From: Alcanivorax profundi
GTDB lineage: Bacteria; Pseudomonadota; Gammaproteobacteria; Pseudomonadales; Alcanivoracaceae
Reading direction: 5' to 3'
Assembly (NCBI RefSeq): GCF_003597125.1
Contig: NZ_QYYA01000003.1
Span: 374,603-438,602 of the forward strand
Length of the DNA stretch: 64,000 nucleotides
Position 1 is the first letter of the stretch; every line of letters begins with the position of its first letter. The translations under genes were made by a program, and so were the position numbers. The notes beneath the pieces were generated by a model, which was not told the origin of the DNA, made no database searches, and worked only from the letters and a program-made list of their open reading frames with translations. This document shows positions 1-8,824 of the stretch, piece after piece.

Positions 1-1
1 A

Positions 2-478
2 AGATATTTGTATCTTTACAAAGAAAAATTCAATGCTCAGCTTGAAAGGCCTACATGGGTTGCAAGTCTTTTGATGTCAGATGATGATCCATACGAGTAT
101 AACTTTATCCCAAGAGCTGAGATGTTATTGAAATCATACCAGATATCTTCCGCTGCTGATGATTGGGATGAGATTAGAAATGAAATAAATAGCGAGCTAC
201 AGGTTGAAGAAACTAAGGTCAATGCAAGGGGGGCGTCAAAAGTAGTGTTTGAATCAAGTGATCTTTCTAGCATTAATCGTGTGGCTGCCTCTTCAAATGA
301 TGCCTATACCCAAAAAAACATTATTGAGCTTTTTCACTTCTACCAAGAACCATATTTTGAAAAAGGAGAATATGTTTATGCGGACTTGGATGCCCTGAAT
401 GGATTGAGTGCGGATGAAGTTATTGAAGTGTTAAGAGATCACTATGACAAGGTGGATTATATTTCACAGCATGAATAG
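2..478 (+). CDS. Hypothetical protein, 5' end outside window
   Basis: The reading frame is open from the window edge to a TAG at 476-478. A TTG at 8 could be a start, but the frame continues upstream, so the gene is probably cut by the edge. The visible 156+ residues are acidic and soluble-looking, with no signal peptide or membrane segment. I do not recognise a family. The gene is clearly AT-rich, unlike the GC-rich genes that follow, which suggests it belongs to an acquired segment whose boundary lies at about 480-840. No function is proposed. Confidence 0.6.
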   Translation, partial: RYLYLYKEKFNAQLERPTWVASLLMSDDDPYEYNFIPRAEMLLKSYQISSAADDWDEIRNEINSELQVEETKVNARGASKVVFESSDLSSINRVAASSNDAYTQKNIIELFHFYQEPYFEKGEYVYADLDALNGLSADEVIEVLRDHYDKVDYISQHE

Positions 479-565
479 CACGGTATTCAACAAACCAACC
501 ACAACAGGACACCCATCCATTCACTCATTGGCAGCCTTAATGCTCAATGAATAGGCGTCCGTGAA

Positions 566-645
566 CACGAGGGGCAGGTCTTGCCCCGTGCCCTCTTTGT
601 CGTCTCTCGCCAAATCCCGCTTCGCGGGATCGCCATGCGAGCATG
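566..645. other. Palindrome-rich intergenic stretch
   Basis: No gene is visible between 479 and 836. The stretch holds three hairpins: GGGGCA (571-576) with TGCCCC (582-587), flanked by CACG and CGTG; a perfect ATCCCGC/GCGGGAT hairpin (614-620, 624-630); and CATGC-GA-GCATG (634-645). None is followed by a T-run, so these are not ordinary terminators. They may be decayed REP-like elements at the edge of the AT-rich segment. Confidence 0.4.
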
Positions 646-712
646 AGTTCCTACGGTTAGGTCTTGATGGTTTTGCGTGAAGCGTGATGCAGCCGCGAAG
701 CGGCCCAAAAAG

Positions 713-742
713 AAAAACCCCGGCGGATAAGCCGGGGTTTTT
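713..742 (-). terminator. Terminator of fadBA
   Basis: Perfect stem AAAAACCCCGGC / GCCGGGGTTTTT with the six-base loop GGATAA. It lies 95 bases past the fadA stop and is flanked by A and T runs, so it can work on both strands. It is the likely end of the fadBA transcript. Confidence 0.85.
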
Positions 743-836
743 TGTTTCCAGTCCTGCCCTTGTGAGGCGGGGCCGGAAATTGGCATCCGGGCCTGAGGCC
801 GGAGCGAGTCCGGCGTCAGGCGGCGGGTGTCAGGCT

Positions 837-2036
<1,200 letters not shown>

Positions 2037-4184
2037 TTAGGCGAAGAAAGACTCGCCCTTGGCGGCCATGTCTTTGAGCATCTGCGGTGCTTCGTAGATG
2101 CCACCCAGGTGCGCGTACTTGTCGCACAGCTCAACAAACGCTTTCGCGCCGATGCTGTCGATGTAGCGCAGCGGACCACCACGGAAGGGAGGGAAGCCGA
2201 TGCCGTAGATCATGGCCATGTCGGCCTCGGCAGCGGAACCTACGATGTTGTCTTCCAGGCAGCGAACGGTTTCGGTGCACATCGGAATCATCATGCGGGC
2301 GATGATTTCCTCGGCGTCGAATTCCCGGGTCTCGGCCACGTGCGGCTTGATCAGTTCCCAGGTCTTCTCGTCGACAACCTTCTTCGGCTTGCCTTTCTTG
2401 TCGGTTTCGTAGCGGTAGAAGCCGACACCGTTCTTCTGGCCATAACGCTCGTTTTCGAACATTACCGTGGAGACATCCTTGAAGTCGTACTGCATACGCT
2501 CCGGGAAGCCTTCTGCCATCACCTGGGCAGCGTGTACGCCGGTGTCGATACCGACCACGTCCATCAGGTAGGCCGGGCCCATGGGCCAGCCAAACTTCTG
2601 CATGACTTTATCCACGGCTTCGAAGTCTGCACCGTCACGCATCAGCATGCCGAAGCCGCCGAAGTACGGGAACAGAACGCGGTTAACCAGGAACCCGGGG
2701 CAGTCGTTAACGACGATCGGGTTCTTGCCCATTTTCTGGGCGTAGGCCACCAGGCTCGCGACGGTTTCGTCAGAGGTCTTCTCACCACGGATCACTTCTA
2801 CCAGCGGCATCATGTGTACCGGGTTGAAGAAGTGCATACCGGCGAAGTCCTGCGGACGCTCCAGCGCTTCAGCCAGCTTGGTGATGGAGATGGTGGAAGT
2901 GTTAGAGGCCAGAACGGTGCCTTCCTTCACTTTGCCTTCGGTTTCGGCCAGTACGGACTGCTTGATCTTCTGGTTCTCAACAACGGCTTCAACGATCACG
3001 TTGACGTCGTCAAAGTCGCCGTAGTTCAGGGTCGGACGGATGGCAGACAGGACTTTGCCCATCTTGGCGGCATCCATCTTGCCTTTGCTGACACGCTTGG
3101 CGAGCAACTTGGAGGCTTCGTTCATGCCCAGGTCCAGCGCCTTGTCGGCGATGTCCTTCATGATGATCGGGGTGCCTTTAAGGGCAGACTGGAAGGCGAT
3201 ACCGCCACCCATGATGCCGGCGCCCAGAACGGCGGCCTGGTTGATTTCACCAGCGCCTTTGGCGGTCTTGCCGTTCACTTTCTTCACAGCCTGATCAGCC
3301 AGGAACAGACCTACCAGCGCGGTGGCTTGCGGGGTCTTGGCGATCTTGGCGAAGCCTTTGGCTTCCACTTCCAGGGCTTGGTCGCGGTTCATGCCAGCAG
3401 CGGTCTGCATGGCTTTCACGGCGGCAACCGGAGCCGGGTAGTTCTTGCCAGCCTGACCCATGACCATGGCCATGCAGGTCTGGAAGGCCATCATGTTTTC
3501 CATGGGCGGCAGCTTCAGGGGCTCGAGCTTTTCCTGGCGCTTGGCGCGGAAGTCGATCTTGCCTTCCAGGCACTGCTTGACCAGCGCGATGGCAGCATCG
3601 TTCAGTTTGTCGTGAGCGACAACGGCATCGGCAACACCCACTTTCAGGGCCTTGTCGGCACGGTGCTGACCGCCAGCGGCGATCCACTCAACGGCGTTGT
3701 CCACGCCCACCAGACGCGGTAGACGCACGGTGCCGCCGAAGCCCGGGAACAGGCCCAGCTTCACTTCCGGCAGACCGACCTGGGCCTTCTCGCTCAGTAC
3801 GCGGAAGTCCGCAGCCAGACACATTTCCAGGCCGCCACCCAGGGCGATGCCATTCACGGCAACCACTTTGGGAATGTCCAGATCTTCAAAGGCATTGAAG
3901 ACCTTGTTGGATTTCAGACACCAGCCGGCGATTTCGTCTTCCGGCAGTTTGAACATGTCTGTGAATTCGGTGATGTCGGCGCCAACGATGAAAACCCCTT
4001 TGCCGGAGGTCACGATCAGGCCCTTGATGTCGTTGTTGCCTGCAATGGCGTCGACAGCCTTACCGAGATCTTCCACGGTTTCCTGGTTGAACTTGTTGAC
4101 GGATTCGCCCTGAAGATCGAACTTCAGTTCGGCGATGCCGTCGTCAAGCAGTTGTACGCTTACGGCGTTGCCTTGATAGATCAT
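2037..4184 (-). CDS. fadB: Fatty acid oxidation complex alpha subunit (enoyl-CoA hydratase / 3-hydroxyacyl-CoA dehydrogenase)
   Basis: Multifunctional beta-oxidation enzyme: hydrates trans-2-enoyl-CoA, then oxidises L-3-hydroxyacyl-CoA with NAD+. The N-terminal crotonase domain has [10 protein letters not shown] and GLPEVKLG, placing Glu120 and Glu140 at the E. coli FadB catalytic positions 119 and 139. The dehydrogenase half begins with the nucleotide-binding [11 protein letters not shown], followed by GMHFFNPVH with the catalytic His. The start MIYQGNAV at 4184 gives 715 residues, the same length as E. coli FadB, and has GGAGAG 9-10 bases upstream. An in-frame upstream ATG at 4220 would add 12 residues without homology. 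First gene of fadBA. Confidence 0.97.
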   Translation of the reverse strand: MIYQGNAVSVQLLDDGIAELKFDLQGESVNKFNQETVEDLGKAVDAIAGNNDIKGLIVTSGKGVFIVGADITEFTDMFKLPEDEIAGWCLKSNKVFNAFEDLDIPKVVAVNGIALGGGLEMCLAADFRVLSEKAQVGLPEVKLGLFPGFGGTVRLPRLVGVDNAVEWIAAGGQHRADKALKVGVADAVVAHDKLNDAAIALVKQCLEGKIDFRAKRQEKLEPLKLPPMENMMAFQTCMAMVMGQAGKNYPAPVAAVKAMQTAAGMNRDQALEVEAKGFAKIAKTPQATALVGLFLADQAVKKVNGKTAKGAGEINQAAVLGAGIMGGGIAFQSALKGTPIIMKDIADKALDLGMNEASKLLAKRVSKGKMDAAKMGKVLSAIRPTLNYGDFDDVNVIVEAVVENQKIKQSVLAETEGKVKEGTVLASNTSTISITKLAEALERPQDFAGMHFFNPVHMMPLVEVIRGEKTSDETVASLVAYAQKMGKNPIVVNDCPGFLVNRVLFPYFGGFGMLMRDGADFEAVDKVMQKFGWPMGPAYLMDVVGIDTGVHAAQVMAEGFPERMQYDFKDVSTVMFENERYGQKNGVGFYRYETDKKGKPKKVVDEKTWELIKPHVAETREFDAEEIIARMMIPMCTETVRCLEDNIVGSAAEADMAMIYGIGFPPFRGGPLRYIDSIGAKAFVELCDKYAHLGGIYEAPQMLKDMAAKGESFFA

Positions 4185-4297
4185 AGCGTTTGCTCTCCAG
4201 TCCCAAAGTACGCGACACAATAGGCCGCTTTGGTAGTGCCTCTTCTGCCCCTGTTTACCGGTAAAGGTCCCCGCAAATGGGAGAGGCGACGCGATTC

Positions 4298-4348
4298 ATG
4301 TGAGTGTTTGCTTACATAAATCAACGAACTTGTAGGCCCGCAAGTATA
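4298..4348 (-). promoter_or_regulatory. Possible fadBA promoter and leader operator
   Basis: On the minus strand, TATACT (4348-4343) matches a sigma-70 -10 box at 5 of 6 bases, but I see no good -35. Downstream, in the predicted leader, lies an imperfect inverted repeat ATGTGAG (4298-4304) / CTTACAT (4311-4317) with a 6-base spacer. A separate perfect 12-bp palindrome, GACTAATTAGTC, is at 4383-4394. Either could bind a fatty-acid-responsive repressor. None matches the PsrA consensus, so this is inference from position and symmetry. Confidence 0.3.
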
Positions 4349-4582
4349 GGGAAGGTGAATGACTTTTTTAGCCCTAATTTGTGACTAATTAGTCGGGGTG
4401 CTTCCCGGCCTGCAGTGGTTGATGAAAAAAGCATCACTTGCTCCTTGTGATAGCGAGGAATGGCGGTGCGTTAGTGCCGTCTTGTCCCAACCATGGCAGA
4501 CTGCGCCAAACATCATTCATGCCGCTCCCCCTCACCTGCAGGGGAAGGGAGGGGCGGTTCTCCCAGGTCTCCGAGCGCGTCC

Positions 4583-6307
4583 ATGCCCATCGACAAACTT
4601 GCCTTGCCCAATATCACTCGCCGGCCGCAGTACACGCCGGACTGGCCGGATGTGCCGCCGCTGCTGGCGCGGATTCTGGCCGGGCGAGGGGTGGACGACC
4701 CGTCGCAGCTGGAGCTGGCGCTCAAGCGCCTGCCCCATCCGCAAGCCTTCAACGGGTTGCGTGGGGCCGTGGCGTTGCTGTTACAAGGGCGAACCGATAA
4801 CTGGCGTATCTGTATTGTGGGCGACTACGACGCCGATGGCGCCACTGCCACCACCTTGATGGTGCGCGGGCTGCAGGCGCTGGGGTTTCCGCGTCCGGAT
4901 TTTCTGGTGCCAGACCGGTTTGAATACGGCTATGGCCTGTCGCCGGCCATCGTGGAACTCGCCGAGCAGCAATTCCAGCCCGACCTGATCATCACCGTGG
5001 ATAACGGCATTGCCAGTGTGGATGGCGTGGCCGCCGCCCGCGCCCGGGGCATGCGTGTGCTGATTACCGATCACCACCTGCCCGGCGACACACTGCCCGA
5101 GGCCGATGCCCTGGTGAACCCGCGCTTGCCCGGCTGTGAAGATTTCCCGGCGGCAAACCTGGCCGGGGTCGGGGTGGCCTTTTATCTATTGATGGATCTA
5201 CAGCGTGCCCTGCGGGAGCAGGGCGTGCAGCCGCAGCCGCCGATCACCGACTTGCTGGATCTGGTGGCGCTGGGCACCGTGGCCGACGTGGTGGTGCTGG
5301 ATGATGCCAACCGCGTGCTGGTGGAGCAGGGCCTGCGACGCATTCGTGCCGGCAAGGGCTGTGCAGGGATTCGGGCGCTGTTGCAGGTGGCCGGACGTGA
5401 CCCCGGCCGGGTGCTGGCCGCCGACATGGGTTTTGCCGTGGGCCCGCGCCTGAATGCGGCGGGACGGCTATCGGACATGACCCACGGGATCGCCTGCCTG
5501 TTGGCCGAGACCGACGCTGAAGCCATGGAGATGGCCCAGGAGCTGGACACCATCAACCGCGAACGCCGCTCCATTGAGCAGGGCATGCGCGATGCGGCCA
5601 TGGAAGAAGTGAGCCGACTGGATGCCGACAACCTGCCCGCGGGCCTGTGCCTGTACGGCAAGGAATGGCACGAAGGGGTGGTGGGGATTCTGGCCTCCCG
5701 CGTAAAAGAGGCGATTCATCGGCCCGTGATTGCCTTCGCCCCGGCTCAGCAGCAGGGCACGTTGAAGGGCTCTGGCCGGTCGATCCCCGGCCTGCATCTG
5801 CGTGATGCACTGGACGCGGTGGCCACCGCCAACCCCGGTTTGCTGAGCAAGTTCGGTGGCCATGCCATGGCGGCGGGGCTGTCGCTGGAGCGTGACCGGC
5901 TGGAGGATTTCAAGGTGGCGTTCGATAAGGCTGTGGCGGACTTGCTGTCTCCCAAAGCTCTGGAGCGGGTAGTGGAAACCGACGGGCCGCTGAGCGACCA
6001 GGACCTGACCCTGAGCAATGCGGAATTACTGAGCCACCGTTTCCCCTGGGGCCAGGGATTCCCGGCGCCGTGCTTTGACGGCGAGTTCGAGGTGTTGAAG
6101 CACCGCATCGTGGGGGAGCGCCACCTGAAACTGACCCTGGGCCTGCCCGGCGTGCGTGGCGTAATTGATGCCATCCATTTCAATGTGCCGGTGGAGGCCC
6201 TGCCGAGCCGAATCACCCGGGTGCGCGGTGTCTATCGACTGGAAGTGAATGAATTCCGTGGCCAGCGTAATCCGCAACTCTTGTTTGAGCACCTGATCCC
6301 GGTCTGA
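4583..6307 (+). CDS. recJ: Single-stranded-DNA-specific exonuclease RecJ
   Basis: 5'-3' exonuclease on single-stranded DNA in recombinational and mismatch repair. The 574 residues compare with 577 in E. coli. DHH-family motif I is DYDADG (81-86), the signature DHH is at 163-165 in ITDHHLPGDTLPEADALVNP, and the DHHA1 signature GGHAMAAGLSLE follows. The C-terminal OB-fold region ends in QLLFEHLIPV. The start at 4583 (MPIDKLALPN) fits the family. An ATG at 4493 would add 30 residues of Arg/Ser/Pro-rich, non-homologous sequence. The gene converges on the diguanylate cyclase gene with only 9 bases between stop codons. Confidence 0.95.
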   Translation: MPIDKLALPNITRRPQYTPDWPDVPPLLARILAGRGVDDPSQLELALKRLPHPQAFNGLRGAVALLLQGRTDNWRICIVGDYDADGATATTLMVRGLQALGFPRPDFLVPDRFEYGYGLSPAIVELAEQQFQPDLIITVDNGIASVDGVAAARARGMRVLITDHHLPGDTLPEADALVNPRLPGCEDFPAANLAGVGVAFYLLMDLQRALREQGVQPQPPITDLLDLVALGTVADVVVLDDANRVLVEQGLRRIRAGKGCAGIRALLQVAGRDPGRVLAADMGFAVGPRLNAAGRLSDMTHGIACLLAETDAEAMEMAQELDTINRERRSIEQGMRDAAMEEVSRLDADNLPAGLCLYGKEWHEGVVGILASRVKEAIHRPVIAFAPAQQQGTLKGSGRSIPGLHLRDALDAVATANPGLLSKFGGHAMAAGLSLERDRLEDFKVAFDKAVADLLSPKALERVVETDGPLSDQDLTLSNAELLSHRFPWGQGFPAPCFDGEFEVLKHRIVGERHLKLTLGLPGVRGVIDAIHFNVPVEALPSRITRVRGVYRLEVNEFRGQRNPQLLFEHLIPV

Positions 6308-6316
6308 CCCGCCGGG

Positions 6317-7615
6317 TTATTCCCCGCTGCCGTCGGTGGCGACCACAAAGCGATGCCGGCCGGTGCCCTTGGCGGTATACAGGGCCTCGTCGGCCATTCT
6401 CACCAGATCGCTGTGATGATTTTCCGGGGTGGGTGTCACGGTGGCGATGCCCACGGACAGGGTGACATGCTCGGCTGCCCGGGCTCGGGCATGGGGAATC
6501 TGCAGGGCATCCACGGCGGCAATCAGGCGGTGGGCAATGGCGCTTAGCCCCTCGGCGTCGGTGCCGGGGAACAGGGCGACGAACTCCTCGCCCCCATACC
6601 GGGCGATAAAATCCGATCCACGCAGGGCCTGGCTGCCCAGGGCGTTGGCGACCCGCAGTAGGCAATCGTCGCCAACCTGGTGCCCGTAGTAATCATTGAA
6701 AGCCTTGAAGTCGTCGATATCCATGAACATCAGGTTCACGGGCTTGCCTTCGCGCATGGCCAGCTTCCACTGCATGTCCAGCATCTCGTCGAAGTGGCGG
6801 CGATTGGGCAGCCCGGTCAGTTTGTCGCTGCGGGACGCCTGGGCCAGGGTTTCGGACAAGGTTTCCAGTTGCTCCTTCTCCTGCTCCAGCAGTTGCGATT
6901 GCAGGAACACCGTCCGTTCGCGACTGTCCTGGATAAACCCGAGCAAGTAACCGATCACCAGAGAGCCGCCGGCAAAATAGATCTGACGGTCCAGGTCCAT
7001 GTTCAGGCCAAATAGCCAGGCCATCACCGGGGTGGTGACCAAGGTGGCAATCACCCAGGCGGCCGCCTGTTTCACAGGCAACCGGGCAATGGTGAACGCG
7101 GCGATGGTGATAAAGATAATGGCGTACTCAGAGACGCTTTTTTGCCTGGCACTGTCTGGTAGCGCCAGGCTGACAAAATGCATGGCCAGCAGAGTCACCG
7201 CTGCCGCCAGCCCGTTGAACTTGTTGATGTGAGGAGCAAGGCGAGGCAGGCGCAATACACAGACAGGCAACATGACCGCCACGAAAATGACCACATTAAG
7301 CTGGTTGATCAGCGTGTGGTATTCCCCGGCCATAAAGAAGCCAAGGACACAAAAGGCGGTAACGGTCAGGGCGACCCAGGGCCAGTAGGCACGCTGCATG
7401 GTTAGCGTCAGTGTTTGCGCCTGTTCGCGGTAGCGTGCTTCCAGGGGGGCGGGGAAGCGGGCGCGGGTGCCACGCGGGTCGTCCAGCAGTGCCCGCAACT
7501 GCGTCTTGTGTTGTTCGCCATGGGGATCGCGAGCAGAGTCCATTGCCGTGGCCACAGTGCCTGGGGCGGCGGTTTCGGGTGACACCGACGATCTACTCTG
7601 CGGAGGTTGAGACAT
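6317..7615 (-). CDS. Membrane-anchored diguanylate cyclase (GGDEF)
   Basis: Makes the second messenger cyclic di-GMP from two GTP. About 75 residues of soluble N-terminus are followed by roughly six membrane segments (79-98, 106-122, 134-152, 163-178, 186-203, 213-229), a short coiled-coil linker (231-260) and a C-terminal GGDEF domain. The active site is GGEEF (341-345). The product-inhibition site RxxD is intact as RGSD (332-335), five residues before GGEEF, so feedback inhibition is expected. No EAL domain. The sensed signal is unknown; the membrane region matches no sensor I can name. A perfect inverted repeat lies 49-66 bases upstream of the ATG. Confidence 0.9.
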   Translation of the reverse strand: MSQPPQSRSSVSPETAAPGTVATAMDSARDPHGEQHKTQLRALLDDPRGTRARFPAPLEARYREQAQTLTLTMQRAYWPWVALTVTAFCVLGFFMAGEYHTLINQLNVVIFVAVMLPVCVLRLPRLAPHINKFNGLAAAVTLLAMHFVSLALPDSARQKSVSEYAIIFITIAAFTIARLPVKQAAAWVIATLVTTPVMAWLFGLNMDLDRQIYFAGGSLVIGYLLGFIQDSRERTVFLQSQLLEQEKEQLETLSETLAQASRSDKLTGLPNRRHFDEMLDMQWKLAMREGKPVNLMFMDIDDFKAFNDYYGHQVGDDCLLRVANALGSQALRGSDFIARYGGEEFVALFPGTDAEGLSAIAHRLIAAVDALQIPHARARAAEHVTLSVGIATVTPTPENHHSDLVRMADEALYTAKGTGRHRFVVATDGSGE

Positions 7616-7663
7616 GGCTTATTGTTGTCATTATCCGTTTAGGGCAAGGCATCTCTGGCCGCT

Positions 7664-7681
7664 ATGGTATCAAACTACCAT
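7664..7681 (-). promoter_or_regulatory. Inverted repeat upstream of diguanylate cyclase
   Basis: ATGGTA-TCAAAC-TACCAT is a perfect 6-bp inverted repeat with a 6-base spacer, 49 bases upstream of the cyclase ATG. Spacing and symmetry suit a dimeric repressor or activator. No regulator in the window can be matched to it. Confidence 0.3.
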
Positions 7682-7773
7682 CACGGAGAGGGGTGACCGA
7701 AAAGATCAGAGTACGAGTGGCGGTATTTTCGGATGGCCGAGTGTAGGGCGTGCACAGCCGTGGGGGGAAAGGC

Positions 7774-7800
7774 GGCGCCGGGGTAATCGACACCGGCGCC
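7774..7800 (-). terminator. Probable terminator of the Hsp20 gene
   Basis: Perfect 8-bp stem GGCGCCGG / CCGGCGCC with an 11-base loop, starting 14 bases past the hsp20 stop. The minus-strand tail is only moderately T-rich (CTTTCC), so it is a weaker terminator than the others in the window. Confidence 0.5.
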
Positions 7801-7813
7801 AGGTTTTGCCGGG

Positions 7814-8329
7814 TTAATGAATTTCGATGCGTCGTTGGCCGTGGCCATGCTGCTCACGGCGGGGCAAGGTCAGGGTCAGGACACCGTTGTGGAAGACGGC
7901 TTCCATCTGTTCGCCATCGGCATCGGCGGGCAGTGACAGCATGCGCTGGAACTGGCCGTACCGGCGTTCGCTGTAGTGGTAGCCATCACGGTCGGATTCC
8001 TCAATGGCTTGTTTGTGGCCGGCAATCTGTAGCCGGTCGTTATCCAGAGTGACCGTGACCGCCTGTTTGTCCACACCGGGAAGCTCGGCGGTGATCAGGT
8101 AGTGATCGTCGCGCTCGAGAATATCCAGGTTGGGGCGGAAAGGAATGTTGGGTTCTGCCCGCGGGGCGGGGGTGGTCCATGCCATGTCGCCCAGCATTTG
8201 CTCAAACCAGTTATCGAATTCCCGTTCCCAGCGTAGCAGTGGGTGCCCGGGCTGGCGTTGGGGGAGCGGGCGTTCACGGCTGCTTTCCTGTCGCAGCCAG
8301 TTCCAGGGTGTCATCTTGTGCATATCCAT
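7814..8329 (-). CDS. Small heat-shock protein, Hsp20 / alpha-crystallin family
   Basis: ATP-independent chaperone that holds unfolding proteins for later refolding. 171 residues. A Trp/Arg-rich N-terminal arm (WNWLRQ) resembles bacterial class B small heat-shock proteins. The alpha-crystallin domain runs from about residue 66 (PNLDILERDDHYLITAELPG) to the hallmark GVLTLTLPR near the C-terminus. A strong AGGAGG ribosome site lies 8-13 bases before the ATG. The leader can fold into a hairpin that covers this site (see 8336-8374), pointing to translational heat control. Divergent from the dodecin gene. Confidence 0.93.
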   Translation of the reverse strand: MDMHKMTPWNWLRQESSRERPLPQRQPGHPLLRWEREFDNWFEQMLGDMAWTTPAPRAEPNIPFRPNLDILERDDHYLITAELPGVDKQAVTVTLDNDRLQIAGHKQAIEESDRDGYHYSERRYGQFQRMLSLPADADGEQMEAVFHNGVLTLTLPRREQHGHGQRRIEIH

Positions 8330-8335
8330 CGCATA

Positions 8336-8374
8336 ACCTCCTGTTGTGTCAGGGTGACACTATCTTTGTGAGGC
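8336..8374 (-). promoter_or_regulatory. Candidate RNA thermometer over the hsp20 ribosome site
   Basis: In the minus-strand transcript, GTGTCA-CCC-TGACAC (8360-8346) forms a perfect 6-bp hairpin. Around it, GCCTC (8374-8370) can pair with GAGGT (8340-8336), which is most of the Shine-Dalgarno sequence AGGAGG. Such SD-sequestering leaders are known for bacterial small heat-shock genes (ROSE and fourU elements); this one matches neither consensus. The DNA palindrome at 8346-8360 could instead be an operator. Confidence 0.4.
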
Positions 8375-8504
8375 ATGAGTGGGGAGCTTTCAATGGTGTT
8401 TTGATGAAATTTTAACCGATTTCGCGGCCGGCCCCCTTGTATCCGACGGCCGGGGCTGTCACAGATAGATGGGAACACTTTCATGACCGATAAGGAGAGC
8501 TGTC

Positions 8505-8720
8505 ATGTCCGATCATCATGTGTACAAGAAAGTGGAACTGGTAGGGTCCTCAAAAAAGAGCATCGAGGATGCGATTGAAAACGCCCTCTCCACTGCCAGC
8601 AAGAGCCTGGAACTTACCGAGTGGTTCGAGGTGACAGAAACCCGCGGGCATATCGTGGATGGCAAGGTGGGCCACTATCAGGTGTGCCTGAAAGTGGGCT
8701 TCCGGATCTCGGGATCCTGA
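8505..8720 (+). CDS. Dodecin (flavin-storage/binding protein)
   Basis: A 71-residue protein of the dodecin family, which forms hollow dodecamers binding riboflavin, FMN or related flavins and buffering free flavin. Family features seen are VYKKVELVGSSKKSIEDAIENAL at the start, the flavin-stacking Trp in LTEWFEVTETRG, and the closing strand GHYQVCLKVGFRI. The ribosome site AAGGAGAG lies just upstream of the ATG, and a strong terminator follows at 8741-8774, so it is probably monocistronic. Confidence 0.95.
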   Translation: MSDHHVYKKVELVGSSKKSIEDAIENALSTASKSLELTEWFEVTETRGHIVDGKVGHYQVCLKVGFRISGS

Positions 8721-8740
8721 GGAGAATCAGCTACGCGCTA

Positions 8741-8774
8741 AAAAAAACCGCACCCTTTCGGGTGCGGTTTTTTT
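8741..8774 (+). terminator. Rho-independent terminator after dodecin
   Basis: AAAAAAACCGCACCC, tetraloop TTTC, then GGGTGCGGTTTTTTT: a perfect stem bounded by A7 and T7. Bidirectional in form, though deaD ends about 50 bases away and may also use it. Confidence 0.9.
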
Positions 8775-8790
8775 AAGGCTTGAAGGGGGG

Positions 8791-8813
8791 CTCGCAGCTC
8801 AAGGCTCGCAGCT
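8791..8813. repeat. CTCGCAGCT direct repeat (fragment of interspersed repeat)
   Basis: CTCGCAGCTC (8791-8800) is repeated at 8805-8813. Its complement GAGCTGCGAG recurs exactly at 54479-54488, and GAGCTGCAAG at about 52915-52924, so this is probably a remnant of an interspersed element. Confidence 0.4.
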
Positions 8814-8824
8814 GCTTTTCGCCT

